This document shows, piece after piece, positions 1 to 11,992 of a stretch of 64,000 bases of DNA. The notes under the pieces are model-generated. The model was not told where the DNA came from. It ran no database searches and was given only the letters and a program-made list of their open reading frames with translations. The position numbers were made by a program, and so were the translations under genes. Source of the DNA: Carya illinoinensis (lineage: Eukaryota > Streptophyta > Magnoliopsida > Fagales > Juglandaceae); NCBI RefSeq assembly GCF_018687715.1, contig NC_056762.1, positions 22,261,364-22,325,363 of the forward strand. Reading direction: 5' to 3'. Every line of letters starts with the position of its first letter. Positions within the stretch are counted from its first letter, which is position 1.

Positions 1-226
1 CTACCCAAAAGACGACAAGTTCCAAGTACCTAAAGTCTAATCCCAACGAACAATAGGGTCCTAAAGTCTCATTATGTGAATTTTATTCCAGTCTAACATT
101 AGCCAAATTCACGCTGATCGTTTCTTATTTCCCTCCAATCATGGTCATTTTCTAAAATTTTTGTTGACAACCGATACTCTTTCATTTATTTGTTGACAAT
201 ATTATTTTGTACGTACGCTGTTGTAG

Positions 227-1534
227 GCTGAGGTAATATTTCTGGGGCAGCTTAGACATCCACATCTTGTTAAACTGATCGGATATTGTTGCGAGGATGA
301 AGAACGGCTTCTTGTATACGAGTTCATGCCACGAGGCAGCTTAGAGAATCACTTATTCAAAAGTAAGTTTTAATATTCCGTCACAAAGTTATTATACATG
401 ATAAAGTAATGTCAGTGTAAACCTAATGATGCTTCTCACATGATTTATGTATTCACAATACCGATCATAAATCTTTGAATGATTGTAGGGATTTCAATAT
501 CATTGCCATGGGGAACAAGAGTGAAGATTGCAATAGGAGCAGCCAAAGGACTTGCGTTCTTGCATGGCGCTGAGCAGCCTGTCATTTACCGCGACTTCAA
601 AACTTCCAATGTCTTGCTAGACTCTGTACAACTCCATATTCATACATCTCTCTGTTTTTCTTTAAAAAAACCAGACAATTAGATTGACACCACTTCTCTC
701 AAACTGCATGCTGACTGCTTTTTCTCTCTCGTTTGTTCTGCTTTATTTCTATGTTATTAACAGGATTTTACAGCCAAATTGTCAGATTTCGGGCTTGCAA
801 AGATGGGGCCTGAGGGATCTAATACACACGTTACAACTCGAGTGATGGGTACCTACGGCTATGCTGCCCCAGAATATGTCTCGACAGGTAGTAGTTTAAG
901 GCTCAAAATAGAGAGTGCTGCTTTCAGCATGAATGTAAGCAATATAATCTGTAATATTCTTTGTGCTTTTTGAAGCAGGAACTTTGCTCGGGTTAAGCCA
1001 CGTCTTTTCAGTTCTGTAGTAAATTAACGACAATTGATGTGACAATAGGAGACCTCTGATGTACTATGCTAATATATTTCAGGTCACTTGACTACAAAAA
1101 GCGATGTTTACAGCTTCGGGGTGGTGCTGCTGGAACTTGTAACGGGAAGAAGATCAATGGACAAATCAAGAGCAAAGAGTGAACAAAACCTCGTTGATTG
1201 GGCCAAACCTTACCTGAGCAGTAGCCGAAGATTGCGTTGTATTATTGACCCAAGACTTGCAGGTCAGTATTCTGTGAAGGGAGCAAAGGAAATGGCTCTT
1301 CTGTCATTGCAGTGCATAAGTTTGAACCCCAAAGATAGGCCAAGGATGCCTGCCGTTGTTGAAGGCCTTGAAAGGCTGCAGCATTACAAGGACATGGCAG
1401 TCACCTGTGGGCAATGGCCAACATCACCAAAATCTACCAGAAGTGGAGTCTCTACAAAATCGAAGATGGAGAGCGCCAGAAGAGTTGGAAATCAAAGGAA
1501 ATCGTCTCCTATCACTCCCACTCGGAAAACATGA
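227..1534 (+). CDS. Receptor-like cytoplasmic kinase, RLCK-VII/PBL type, 3' exons only (5' end outside window)
   Basis: Four exons can be joined with GT/AG borders and a continuous frame: 227-362, 489-625, 764-887 and 1083-1534 (TGA stop). The first visible exon opens inside the kinase N-lobe ([20 protein letters not shown], then [17 protein letters not shown]). The second has the catalytic loop as [10 protein letters not shown], so this is an RD-type kinase. The third has the DFG motif (LSDFGLAK) and an APE-type segment (GYAAPEY). The fourth has [12 protein letters not shown] and a basic Ser/Thr-rich tail. By family, such kinases relay signals from plasma-membrane immune or developmental receptors by phosphorylating cytosolic partners; the substrate here is unknown. 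The glycine loop, the catalytic lysine and any N-myristoylation site lie left of the window. No frame break is visible, so it may be functional. The subfamily member cannot be fixed by eye. Confidence 0.9.
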
Positions 1535-1693
1535 TCAATGATATCTCGATCTAACGAATGTGGCAATTCCAAGTTCGTATATAGCAGTACTATGGATGCA
1601 TATTAAGTGCGCACACTTTTAAGGGCATGTCTAGGTTTCTATGTAACATGTGAAGGGCATATGGAGTGTATGTGTACAGCCCCTTGAGAATGT

Positions 1694-1699
1694 AATAAA
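1694..1699 (+). promoter_or_regulatory. Polyadenylation signal of the kinase gene
   Basis: AATAAA lies about 160 bases after the kinase stop in an AT-rich 3' region. The position fits a plant near-upstream element. It is a single hexamer, so this is plausible, not proven. Confidence 0.4.
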
Positions 1700-1790
1700 A
1701 TGTTCGTATAAGAGTAACGCCAGATAAAAGTGGAGTCGCATTGAGTAGATAAATTTTCTCTATATTATTGAAGTAAATGAGTTTTGTTAT

Positions 1791-1900
1791 CTACAAGCAA
1801 AGTCGCGTGCTAATCTGCATATCAATATTGATTCTTTTATATTCAAAATTTAAATTGACACTGTTGTACGCATATTACTACGCAATTGTGCTTGTAATCA
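1791..1900. mobile_element. MITE, family 1, copy 1
   Basis: The ends form an imperfect inverted repeat: the left end reads CTACAAGCAAAGTCGCGTGC and the right end, reverse-complemented, carries TTACAAGCACAATTGCGTA. The same terminal motif (CTACAAGCA...TTGCGTATTAATCTG...ATCAAT) recurs at 11841-11992 and 41411-41562. There is no coding capacity. This copy lacks much of the central part seen in the other two. Confidence 0.55.
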
Positions 1901-1990
1901 GAGTTTTCCTAAAGAGAAATACTTTAACCTTAAAGAAATTATACGAAATTAAATTCATAAAATAACTTGATTTAATGTGATATATCAGAT

Positions 1991-2878
1991 TGTAAAGTTA
2001 CTGAAATTTCCCAATTACCTCTGTAAAACTATGAAATTGTCTACCAATTTCCTTGAAAAAATTGGTTAAATCTCAATATTATGATTATTAAACGAATCAA
2101 ATACTTAAAGAAAATAATCAAGATACAACGATTGGTTACGAAGAGAAACCATTTAAAGAACTCTTTAAAGGTAAAACCCTATGGAGCAGCCAAACACAGG
2201 AAAGTCAATCTTATTGTTTAAAAATCAATTACAAGTAATTTTCAATTACAACACTTTTGTAACTTGACTTTCTTACTTGTCCAGACAAATGACTAATTTG
2301 TCTTCTATTGCAGTAGCAGCCAGAATTTCTAGTGATTTTCAAACTATTGACTTCTCTCCTGGAACTTCAGTGGCTGAAATCCAATCAATGATATTTCACA
2401 TTTGAAGCACGATCACACTCAAATAAAGATCACAAATATGAAAATTCACTAAGAAATTTTCTCACCAAAATATGCATTAGAAAGTGTTATAAAAAATATG
2501 TAGATCTGAATCTTTACAGATCCTAACCAATAGGATCTCTTAAATAAATCATCTGGAAAGATTTCCAGTTGAAGTATTCTGCTGACGGATGGAATCTGTC
2601 GCGAGTACGTCTTCTGGCGAATTGCTGACATTTCGCAATAACATTCTTCTGCATTAACTGATCTCTATTCAGCTTTCATCTGGATAAATACAGATCCTCC
2701 TGTACTCTATTTTTACCTCAATGACTTATCTAAACAACATCTAAGACTTCTGGATAGACTTAATATTGTTTAAAGATAAATCAATAATTATTTTACATTC
2801 ATCCAACAATTTCAAATATAATGATAAGAAAAGCCTTTTCATATAGTCATTTAATCCTAACCAATTTTTGCCTTTACA
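1991..2878 (-). repeat. 3' LTR of the gag-only copia relict
   Basis: About 890 bp, aligned by eye over its whole length to 6868-7976 apart from the MITE in the other copy. The shared segment containing CTACCAATTTCCTTGAAA is conserved in both, and homology stops together at the CCAATTTTTG/CCAATTTTTA end. The termini TGTAAAG...CTTTACA define the borders. Confidence 0.8.
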
Positions 2879-2880
2879 AT

Positions 2881-2894
2881 ATCTCCCTTTGGCA
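2881..2894 (-). promoter_or_regulatory. Polypurine tract next to the 3' LTR
   Basis: On the minus strand this reads GCCAAAGGGAGAT, directly before the LTR. This is the usual position and composition of a copia plus-strand primer, and it confirms the minus orientation of the element. Confidence 0.65.
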
Positions 2895-4979
2895 GATTGG
2901 TGACAAAAACAACTTGATGAATATAATATAAAGCATGTCAAAAGCACAAATATCAAACCAAGAAATCGAGTAGAAATTCCAAGCAAATAATCAAGAATAA
3001 AACTTATGTCTAGTAAAAATAAACTTTCTCCGCCTCGACAAATTCATTTCAACAAATTCATTAAATTCCCCCTTAACAGCACACTTACTAAAACTCCCCC
3101 TAAATTTCACAACACCAAAATTTTTCAACATGACTTAATTTGCTCTTCTAATACTCCCACTTTTTGTCACTAATATGAGAAAACACAAAAGATAATAAAT
3201 GTCACTTATGTGTGTCAAGATGAAGACACTAGAAAATGCATGATGAAAATCTCTCATGTGTCTTAACTTCTCATGGATTAAATGCACCTGATGTATGTAT
3301 GATCATGAATGTATGTCAAACAATGAGTAAATGTTGAGACAACTTGGTTGACACAAAAAATCAAACACTTGGTATGCACTGGGATAAAACTGAAATGTAT
3401 AATCACATAACCCACCAAACATCATCTTCAATACATGTATAAAATCAAACCATATGAGCATATATTTTAGATTTTAAGATATTCCAGCCCCAACATCCAA
3501 ACAACAATCAAAATCACAATCTCCATATATATATGCGCTGAGATCTAGAACTAGAAAGAGAGAGTGATTGGAATAAATTCAAAATTTTACCGTGATGGAG
3601 AGCCTTTAGTTAAGAAACTCAAATCCAAGTATTTCTCCCAAGAAAATTGAAAGAGATATGAAAGAAATGAGGAGGACAAGGGCTCGCGTATAGAGAGCGT
3701 CGTGTGTTTGGGTGAGTACTTGTGCAAGTGAAGGGGCAATTATATTGAGGGCTGGATGCGTCTTTGTGACTTAAGTCACTTAAACCGTTCACGTGCTTTG
3801 TGCCTTAGAGTCCCACTAGGACTTATGCCAATAAACCAGAAACCAAGTCCCAGACTTCTACTTCAGAATTACAAATACCCAACACTGACCCAAACCAAAC
3901 TATATTTTCTATTTTCATATTTATTTTATATAACCAAAATAAATAGATATTAGAAAAAAATTGATTTTTTATTTATTTATATAAATAAGCAATAGGGAAA
4001 GTAACATGCCTAGATGCATCTTAGTTCAAATATAGTGTAACTCATAAAACAAATTCAATAGAGTACACCCTCTTATTTGCAACAATCACTATGGATGTTC
4101 ACTCCTCATAATATTATTAATGTCAAATTTCATATGAGTATGTGAATGTGCAAACTTATATAAGATGGCAAGTTTTTATTTTATTTTTTTCCTTCAATAT
4201 ATTTTTATAATATTATCCGTGAGTATTTTCTTTTTATAAATGCTCTCAAGAGATTGTCACTCACTTCAAAAGTCAAACTTTATATTAGGGCCTAAATACA
4301 TGAGCATCTCCTCCAAACATTAGTTTGCACAACTCCTTTTTTATTTTATGTCCATTTTAATTTATTGCTCATCTTTTTCCACAATGATTAGAACAACAAT
4401 TCTTTCTATAAGGACTTAAGGAGATAGATCCGTGTAGGGTGTTAATCTTTTTCCATAATAATTTAACACCGAATTTTTCTATATGGATCAACTCTTTGTG
4501 TTTGGCAAGAAGAGAACTCTTTATTAATGTACTAGGTTAAACTAGTATTAATCAATTCATGGCATGAACTCCCTCTATAATGAACATCTCAATAATCAAT
4601 ATAAGTTCCAATTATACTACGCATACATACAAGTTCTTCACTGTGCATTGAAAATGAACTTTGCTAAGATAATCCATTAGGTTAGTATGCACAAAGTGAA
4701 TTGTACAAAATAGAGAGATGCATAGGTTTAAAAATTTATTCAGTGAGAACACAAGTGTTCAGATTTTGACATATCAAGCATGCACTTTTCTTAAAGAAAA
4801 ATTGTGTACCAAACTAGAAAAAAATAGAATATATATATGTTGTTTTTTTTTTTAAATTGAAAAAAACTGAAAAACAGAAAAATATGCAAAAAAAAATGAA
4901 AAAAATAATAATAACATGCATTTCGTAGACTAATGATATATATGCAATAAATGCAAGAACATGAAAAAGGTCCTATCAA
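2895..4979. other. Non-coding 3' interior of the gag-only copia relict
   Basis: AT-rich sequence between gag and the 3' polypurine tract. I see no protease, integrase or reverse transcriptase motif in any frame. A short GC-richer patch at about 3590-3810 stands out but shows no recognisable gene. This is where pol should be, so either pol was deleted or the element was always non-autonomous. Confidence 0.55.
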
Positions 4980-6814
4980 TTAATGTGACATGACATCTTC
5001 TTTGACCACCCACTTTGTTTTAAATTTTGACCCATTATTTTCATCAACACCACTTTGTATGATCTTTTTTTTTTTTTGAAAATAAAGATATGCTAGTTTA
5101 CCAAGTTTGAGACTTATGAAGGTTATTTGATGACTTAATTCTTCAACCTTATTTTCTAAATTCTTTTCATTCCTTGTATATTTTATTTTTCCTTCTTTTT
5201 TCTGTATTTTTCTTAAGTTAAAACAACGTGGTTTTATATAGCCAAGAATACCACAAAAATGGTAAGTAGGAGTAAACCTACCTTGGTTGGACTTCTTTAC
5301 TATTGATCTATTATGTGAGGCTATTGAAATATGAGTTTTAGATACGGTCGTCTTTGGAGTTTTTTCATCTTGACTCATTTTAACAAAAATGATATCTTTT
5401 GATGAAGTGGCAGTGGATGATGAGCCTTTAAGTTTCATACCTTGGGAAGTCATGTACCCCAAACCTATGTGATCATAACTAAATTTTTTAAAACTCAACA
5501 TCTCATCAAGTTTGTGAGTTGCATTTTTTTTCTTTGCATTCTCGAACTTTTTTCAACTCCTTCTCAAGTACTCCTCATTGAGCATATAATCTTGATACTT
5601 CAATTTCATATATCTTTAATTCCTCGAACATGTTACTCTTCTCATTTTCCACAACTATGAGATTTTTATACAGCTTCTTATCTAATTTTTTCAATTTGAT
5701 TACTTCCTCACATAGTTTATCATAGGATTCTTGTAAACTTAACTCATGATCAACTGTAACCTCCGAATCACTATCATAATTATCACTTTTAGATTTTGTT
5801 AGCCCAATATCAAAAAAAATCATTAACAACAATAGAAAAAGTTACAAAAGAATTGTCATCATCAGATGATAAACTGGTTCCAGATTCTGAATTATCACTA
5901 AGTGTGATATTCAATACTTTTCCTTTACTTTTCTTGAAATTTTGACATTTAATTCTTATGTGACTATAACTAGAACATTCATGACACTTTACTTTATCAT
6001 TATTATCATATTTTTCTTTATAATATTTTTCAGAATAATATTTTTTTGCAGAAAAGTTTTTACCTCTTTTTTTCTTTCCACTAGACTTTTTTATTAAACA
6101 TGAATTTTCTAAACTTTCTTGAGATGAGACCTATATTCTCATTGTTAAAATTTTCTTCATCAGAAAAATCATCTTGACCCTCTATTACTAATTTTAAAGC
6201 AATTGACTTACTTTTTCTTGTTTGAGGAAGTGAGAATTCATACGTTTGTAAGGAACTAACCAGCTCTTCAACCTTTATTGTATCCAAATCCTTACTTTCC
6301 TCAATAGCTGTAACCTTAGTCTGAAATCTTTTAGGTAGAGATCTCAAAAGTTTCCTCACGTCCATTGAATTCTCTACCTTCTCACCGAGATTAAATTTGA
6401 AATTCACAACATCATTCAGTTTAGCATAAAAATTATTAAAATTCTCAAATTTCAACATTTTAATTTCTTCAAATTTTGAAGTTAGCATATGCAATTTTAT
6501 ATTTTTTGCATTCTTGTGCCTTCATGTGTAACCTCTAAAATATCCCAAATTTCTTTAGCAATCTCACACATGGAGATTCTTTTAAATTTTTCGGGAGATA
6601 CCACCATGAATATAGCATTAAGTTCTTTACTATTCCAATTGTAATTATTGATTTCATCTTTCATCCAAGCATCTATAGATGCCACGGGTTTAGTTCATTC
6701 TCGTTCAACAGAATACCATGCACGTTCATCCAAAGACTTGAGGAAAACCCTCGTACAAACTTTTCAATAAGCATAATTTTCCTCATCGAAGTATGGTAGA
6801 ACATATAATGACAT
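4980..6814 (-). pseudogene. Copia gag pseudogene (TNT-type gag-pre region), broken
   Basis: Read from 6814 on the minus strand, the frame starts MSLYVLPYFDEENYAY and continues through the capsid core, with DAWMKDEINNYNWNSKELNA and FNNFYAKLNDVVNFKF as clear gag signatures. Two early stops fall where tryptophan is expected, both readable as TGG to TGA. Further on are remnants of a first zinc knuckle (CHECSSYSH), an acidic coiled stretch (5575-5832) and a degenerate second knuckle (YHFCGILGYIKPRCF, with the first Cys lost). The frame ends at 4980 without entering a protease. In intact relatives gag packages the element RNA in cytoplasmic particles. With several stops and shifts this copy cannot make a full Gag. 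Confidence 0.8.
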
Positions 6815-6867
6815 CGACATGATCTGTAAGGGTACGGATCACACTCGAATAGTGAACCACACTCTAA

Positions 6868-7976
6868 TGTCAATTGAAATTCTCCAAGTACCCATGTAAA
6901 ACCATGAAATTGTCTACCAATTTCCTTGAAACAATTGGTTAGATCTCAATATTATGATTATTAAACGAATCAAATACTTAAAAAAATAATCAAACTTGCA
7001 AGATACAACAATTGGTTACAAAGGGAAACCCTTTAAAGAACTTTTTAAAGGTAAAATCCTACGGGGCAGGCAAATTCAGGAAAATCAATTTTATTGTTTA
7101 AAAATCAATTAAAAGTAATTCTCAGTTACAAAACCTTTGTAACTTGACTCTCTTACTTGTCCAGACAAATGATTCATTTGTCTTCTACTGCAGTAGCAGC
7201 CAGAACCTTTAGTGATCTTCAAACTAATTACTTCTCTCCTGGAACTCCAGTGGCTGAAATCCAATCAATGATTATTTACATTTGAAACACGATCACACTC
7301 AAATAGAGATCACAAATATGAAAATTCACTAAGGAATTTTCTCACCAAAATATGAATTAGAAAATGCTCTAAAAAATATGAAAATCTGAATCTCTGCAGA
7401 TCCTAACCAATAAGATCTCTTAAATAAATAATATGGAAAGAGTTCCAGTTGAAATAATATTCTACTGGCTGATAGAATCTGTCGCAAGGATGTCTCCTGA
7501 CGAATTGATAACATTTCGTGATAACTCTCTTTTGCATTGACTGATCTCTATTCAACTTTCATTTTGGATAAATACAGATCCTCTTAGACTCGATTTTTAC
7601 CTCAATGACTTATCTAAGCAAAATCTAAGACTTCTAGATAGACGGGTACTGTTTGGCCACACAAAATTCTCATCTCAAACATAAAATTTTCATATCATTA
7701 TTACAACTTTCTCAAATTTTCATACAAAATATAATAAACAATTTAAATTTTTTCCTACTTTTTCAAATTTCAAAATAATAATAATATTAAAATATAATAT
7801 TTTAATATTTAATCTTAAAATTCAAAATTCTCATATGAGAATTCTCAGTGGCTAAGCTTTAATAGTGTGTAAAGATAAATCAATAATTATTTTATATTCA
7901 TCCAATAATTTCAAATATAATAATAAGATAAACATTATCATGTATTCATCTAATCCTAACCAATTTTTACTTATAT
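6868..7976 (-). repeat. 5' LTR of the gag-only copia relict, carrying a MITE
   Basis: Direct repeat of 1991-2878. It is longer by about 215 bp because of the insertion at 7644-7860. The outer (right) end is degraded, so its border is approximate. The gag start lies only about 54 bases inside the inner border, and I could not find a standard tRNA-Met primer-binding match there. Confidence 0.75.
7644..7860. mobile_element. MITE inserted in the copia 5' LTR
   Basis: Present in the right LTR and absent from the left one, where CTTCTGGATAGACTTAATA runs on directly. The ends are imperfect inverted repeats: GTTTGGCCACACAAAATTCT on the left, and on the right a stretch that reverse-complements to GCTTAGCCACTGAGAATTCT. 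AT-rich, non-coding, about 210 bp. The end sequence resembles GTTTGG-type MITEs common in Fagales genomes (from memory). The target duplication is unclear, so the superfamily is left open. Confidence 0.7.
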
Positions 7977-8423
7977 AGTTATTTTTATATAAAATAAATC
8001 TAACAAATCACATAAATTTATAAGGTCAATTTGTAAGTTTAATTCTATATTATTCTTTTATCTTCGTAACATTTCTCATAAAGAAAACATACACTTTGGA
8101 CCTTCAAACTACAAAATTATTTTTACAGCACTTGACATCCAAAACTACTAAAATCAGAGATGCGGTCTGCCTTCTGTAGACTGATGGCGGCCTCAGCCAC
8201 TCCCATCCGCCTGGTTAAAATGAAGAACTTTTTCCACAACCCCACACCCTCCTAAACACACCAGTTAACCAGTTAAGGCCCAGTGGGTCGCCGGGCCACC
8301 CCACTCTAAATTAAAACAATCCAACACACAATACACACACTAATTTCAAATTTAACAACAAATAATCCAACTAGCATAATCCAATCGACACAATGGATCC
8401 ATTGAATTTTAATATTACAAGAG
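7977..8423. other. Intergenic spacer, nothing recognised
   Basis: Spacer between the copia relict and the solo LTR. There is a GC-richer patch at about 8155-8310 without an ORF, and no repeat partner elsewhere in the window that I can see. Confidence 0.5.
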
Positions 8424-10526
8424 TGTGACGCCTCCAAATTTCACGTACGGACGTGGGGAAATCGAGACGTCTGGATGATGACATCACGGGTCATCACCCT
8501 ATCGTCAAGTGTCAAGTGTGTGTACATGCGACAAGTGTGCAAAAGAAAACACGCAGGGGATAGCAAAAGTCTCATAACTAAGTACCAGAATTTTTCTTTG
8601 TTTAATACAAACCCGTTCAAAACATACAAAATACAATATTACAAGCCACAAATATTGTTTCAAACCAAATTACAAAAGCAAAAACTCCAAATTAATACTC
8701 CGGCGGAGCCGCCTCCTCAGGCTCAGCCTCCTCCTCCTCCTTCTCCTCGACTTTTGCATCAAAATCTACGGTACCAAAAATGGTGCCGCAGGTAAGTAAG
8801 ATCCAAACGTTACAAGATAAAAACATATTAAACTCAACAATATGCATGAAAGAATGCAAATACACATGTCCCACAAAAACCACATTTTTTCCATGCACGC
8901 CAAAATCCCATTTGGCCCAAAAACATAACCTTTAAAACCAGTCCTTGCCATTATCCCAGATAATGGCCCAAATTAATAAACCACCATTTTCCCAGAAAAT
9001 GGATCACATAGCCTCAATCATAACTCGCCATTTTTCCAGAAAATGGTCCGTAACCAAAATCCATAAAATCGATCCAATTATTGCATGCACCATGATCTCT
9101 TCTAGGGATCATCTGCACACTCTGGCTTCTGTGCCACACCGCAGGTAAGGATTGCGCGTGTGACACCTAAACGAGCGATGCCCAGTACTATCGCCCAGCG
9201 CGTCCCTGGACCAGGCCATCCTCTAGTTCCCGCCATTCTAGGGACCACGGAGTCGACACGACAGCGCTACCGTATCGTGCGATCCGGTCGTCGCCCAGCG
9301 ACAATCCAAGAGATGTCACTCAGTATTATCCATTCCCGAGTGACCAGAGGAGCTCCATCCCGGCTTAAGGTCGTGATACACATGCACCCGAAAATCCATT
9401 TACACCAATAAAACCGAATTTTCTCAATTTAAATAAAATACACATGAATGCACCATGTAATGCACACCTCAAGGCACAAATAACCAACCAATCACAAAAC
9501 AACAAAACCAAGCAACTCCGTCCTCAATCCATCTGACCCTCGAACTCCTCGGACTCAGTCCAGAATCAACCAATCAGACAATTAATTTATTGTAAGAGTA
9601 AAAATATATTTAATTCTAAAATAGAGTTTGGAACATACTTACAGCGCTATAAGGTATTTTTTTAAAGCTCACGACGTTGCAAACGGAGGAGAAAAAACAA
9701 CGTAACAGTATATTTTACATTGTGGCCGTGGGTTATAAATTACCCACTTTCGAACAGAGACAAACCAAGACTTGAAATTAATAAGGAATGGTCTAGAGAT
9801 ATTTATGAAGCTAATGAAAGTGAGTTTTGGCCGGGGGTGGCGGTGAAAATGGCGGTGGAAGTGCAAAAAGGGGTAGATTGGAGTTGAGCTTGTGGGAGCT
9901 GCTCTGGCAATGGATCTGGGCCAGAAATGGGTGGGTTAGGATGGTAAGAGGTAGGGGATGAAGTGGTGAAAAGATGGTGGCCGGAGGTGGAGCGACGGTG
10001 CCGGAAATGGCTCAAAACCGTGCGGAAAAATGAGGCTCTAGGGGGTTAACGACGGCTCGGATGGGGCTGGTTTTTGGTGGGGTGGTGCGCCGGCCGGAGG
10101 GGAGTTGATTGGTGGGGGTGGTGTCGGCCACGTAGGCCGGATGGCAGTGGGTCGGGGCTGAAGGCTGGACAGCGACGGGAGAGAAGGGGAGAGCTGTTGC
10201 GAGCGCGGGAAGGAGAGGAAAGAAGAAGGAAAAAAAAGAAAAAAAAAAAGAAGGAAAATAAAAAGAAAAGGAAAAGAAAAAAAAAAAGAAAAAAGAAAAA
10301 GAAAAGATGAAGGAAAAGAGATGAGGTCTAATCCTCACCTCCGATATCTAAAAACTGATTTGATGAAAACGATTTTAAAAACTATAAAACGACTAAAATA
10401 AAATAAACACCACATCAATTAAAATAAAACCAATTAAAATACAATAATTTAAAATAAAAGAGTTAATATATTAATTAAATTAAAATATTTATTTAATGAA
10501 AATACACGTAAAAACGGAGTATCACA
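8424..10526 (-). mobile_element. Solo LTR (2.1 kb), same family as the LTRs at 44086 and 49502
   Basis: Reverse-complement homologue of the LTRs at 44086-46208 and 49502-51521. On the plus strand it begins TGTGACGCC and ends ACGGAGTATCACA, matching the partner's TGTGATACCCCG start and GGGGGCGTCACA end. The perfect 5-bp duplication AAGAG lies at 8419-8423 and 10527-10531. With no second LTR or interior, this is what unequal recombination between two LTRs leaves. Conserved sub-blocks include the CGGCACCATTTTTGGTGCCG-type stretch, the pyrimidine-rich block (purine-rich here, 10190-10320) and the CACTCGGGAG region. Apparent Lys/Arg- or Phe/Ser-rich ORFs around 10012-10338 are low-complexity artefacts. 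Confidence 0.92.
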
Positions 10527-11226
10527 AAGAGTATTGGCATTAGTTTCATCAAAGTTATATTTAAAATTTATTTAAAACAATATGTTTTGTATAAAACTAA
10601 AATCATTCAAGATATACCTCACATTAGAATAGTTATTGATGGGCGTCGATGTTGATATTAGAGTGGCTAACGACGAGAGGTGAGATGTGCAAGAAATTAT
10701 TATTTATTGTTTTCCTATTTATTTGTTAATTAGTTAATGATATTTACTTCATTATTTAATAATTAGAAGTAAAATTAGGGTGGAAATTGTTATTAGGCCC
10801 TAAACTCATTATTATTGGTGAGACCATGATGGTCCAATTATTTTTATTTGATAACTAGTGTAATAATAACCTAGAAATGTCGGGATTACTTACCTCCGGA
10901 TCAATGAGCAATGACAGCTAGGAGGGAAGGAAAAAATAAACTCACTTTTAATATGATTTTTTTATATAATTTTAACATAAGCAAGTATTAAGGATTAACA
11001 ATTCCAAAAAAAAATAACATTAAAATGAGTACTGATAGATACAGTTATATGTTGTATAAATATCGCATATTCTTTTTGAAAATGAGTGGAGTCCATTATT
11101 AAACAATTAATTTTTTATATGATTCTCATATTTATTTAACTTTTTAAAAAATATATATATATGATATTTGTGCATTATATAATTGTAAATATAATTTTTC
11201 CATTAAAATAACATTAGTTCTAGCAA

Positions 11227-11529
11227 TCAATATTTTTTACCTAATCTTATTATAAAAAAAAAAAAAAAAATTGTCACAGAAAAAATGACTTCGTTGTCCT
11301 TCAGTTGGGCCAAACCATTGGAGAAGAGAAAATAGGTGACAGGGCATGTATTATGAAATTTAGGACAACCAAAAAAGTCACTGCTCGTTTGTTGAATACC
11401 ATCCAATAATTCGGCTTTGGGCTTGGTATCTTTTCTCATGTCCGGTCCATAATCTGAAACATCAAGATCATCTGGGGGGTTGTCTGAACTCCAAATTTCA
11501 TAGCCACACTTATTCGGGTGCGAGTACAC
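11227..11529 (-). CDS. Unrecognised 100-codon reading frame
   Basis: The first two thirds look more protein-like than random (acidic, Cys- and Pro-containing, e.g. DNPPDDLDVSDYGPDM), unlike the poly-Phe end, which comes from a poly(A) run at about 11252-11270. I recognise no family. It may be a relict exon or chance. There is no supporting neighbour, and a real 3' part would have to end before the homopolymer. Confidence 0.15.
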   Translation of the reverse strand: MYSHPNKCGYEIWSSDNPPDDLDVSDYGPDMRKDTKPKAELLDGIQQTSSDFFGCPKFHNTCPVTYFLFSNGLAQLKDNEVIFSVTIFFFFFIIRLGKKY

Positions 11530-11840
11530 TTACATAATGCAGGTTTCGTATTAAGGTCTTGCTGCTCATTATTCATACACATCACGTATTATATATATTT
11601 TTTTAATTTTAATATTTTTTAGTTTTATTTTTCTAAAATTAATTGAGTTTTTTTACTCATCATTCATATATTACACATGTGATAAGAGAAAAAAATTTGA
11701 AAAAAAAAAAAATTTTGTATAGTGTACATGTGGTGAACGAATGATGAATAGAAGTTTTCTTCGAATTAATATCTGTCACTCCTAACTAGGTTTCACATTT
11801 TTAAAAAGATACATCTTATAGCTAAAATGAAAGAAAAATC

Positions 11841-11992
11841 TAGTTGTAAATATAACTGCGAACTAATATATGCACTAATCTAATGTGATTATTTAAAAAA
11901 TAAATTTTATTGAAAACAGTGCTAATTTAAATTTTGAATATGAATGAATTAGTATTGGTAAGCAGATTAGTACGCAATTTTACTTAAACATA
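11841..11992. mobile_element. MITE, family 1, copy 2
   Basis: Shares ends and centre with 41411-41562: TTGTAAATATAACTGCG... on the left, and AGCAGATTAGTACGCAATT followed by TACTTAAACATAG on the right. The shared central block contains TTTTATTGAAAACA. Non-coding. Confidence 0.65.

Larger units (their letters stand above)
1991..7976 (-). mobile_element. Ty1/copia retrotransposon relict with gag but no pol
   Basis: Two direct LTR copies (1991-2878 and 6868-7976) flank an interior whose only recognisable coding region is a copia-type gag read on the minus strand. The element therefore runs right to left, with the 5' LTR on the right. The left LTR begins TGTAAAG and ends CTTTACA on the plus strand, a proper short inverted terminus, and is followed by the complement of a polypurine tract. 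Integrase, reverse transcriptase and RNase H are absent, and the 2.1 kb between gag and the 3' LTR has no long ORF. A target duplication is not clear because the outer end of the right LTR is decayed. The right LTR also holds a younger MITE. Confidence 0.8.

Noticed and set aside
10012..10338. Phe/Ser-rich (minus) and Lys/Arg-rich (plus) frames, repeated at 44348-44658 and 49785-50285
   Set aside because: All lie in the same pyrimidine tract of one LTR family. The peptide composition is dictated by CTTT repeats.
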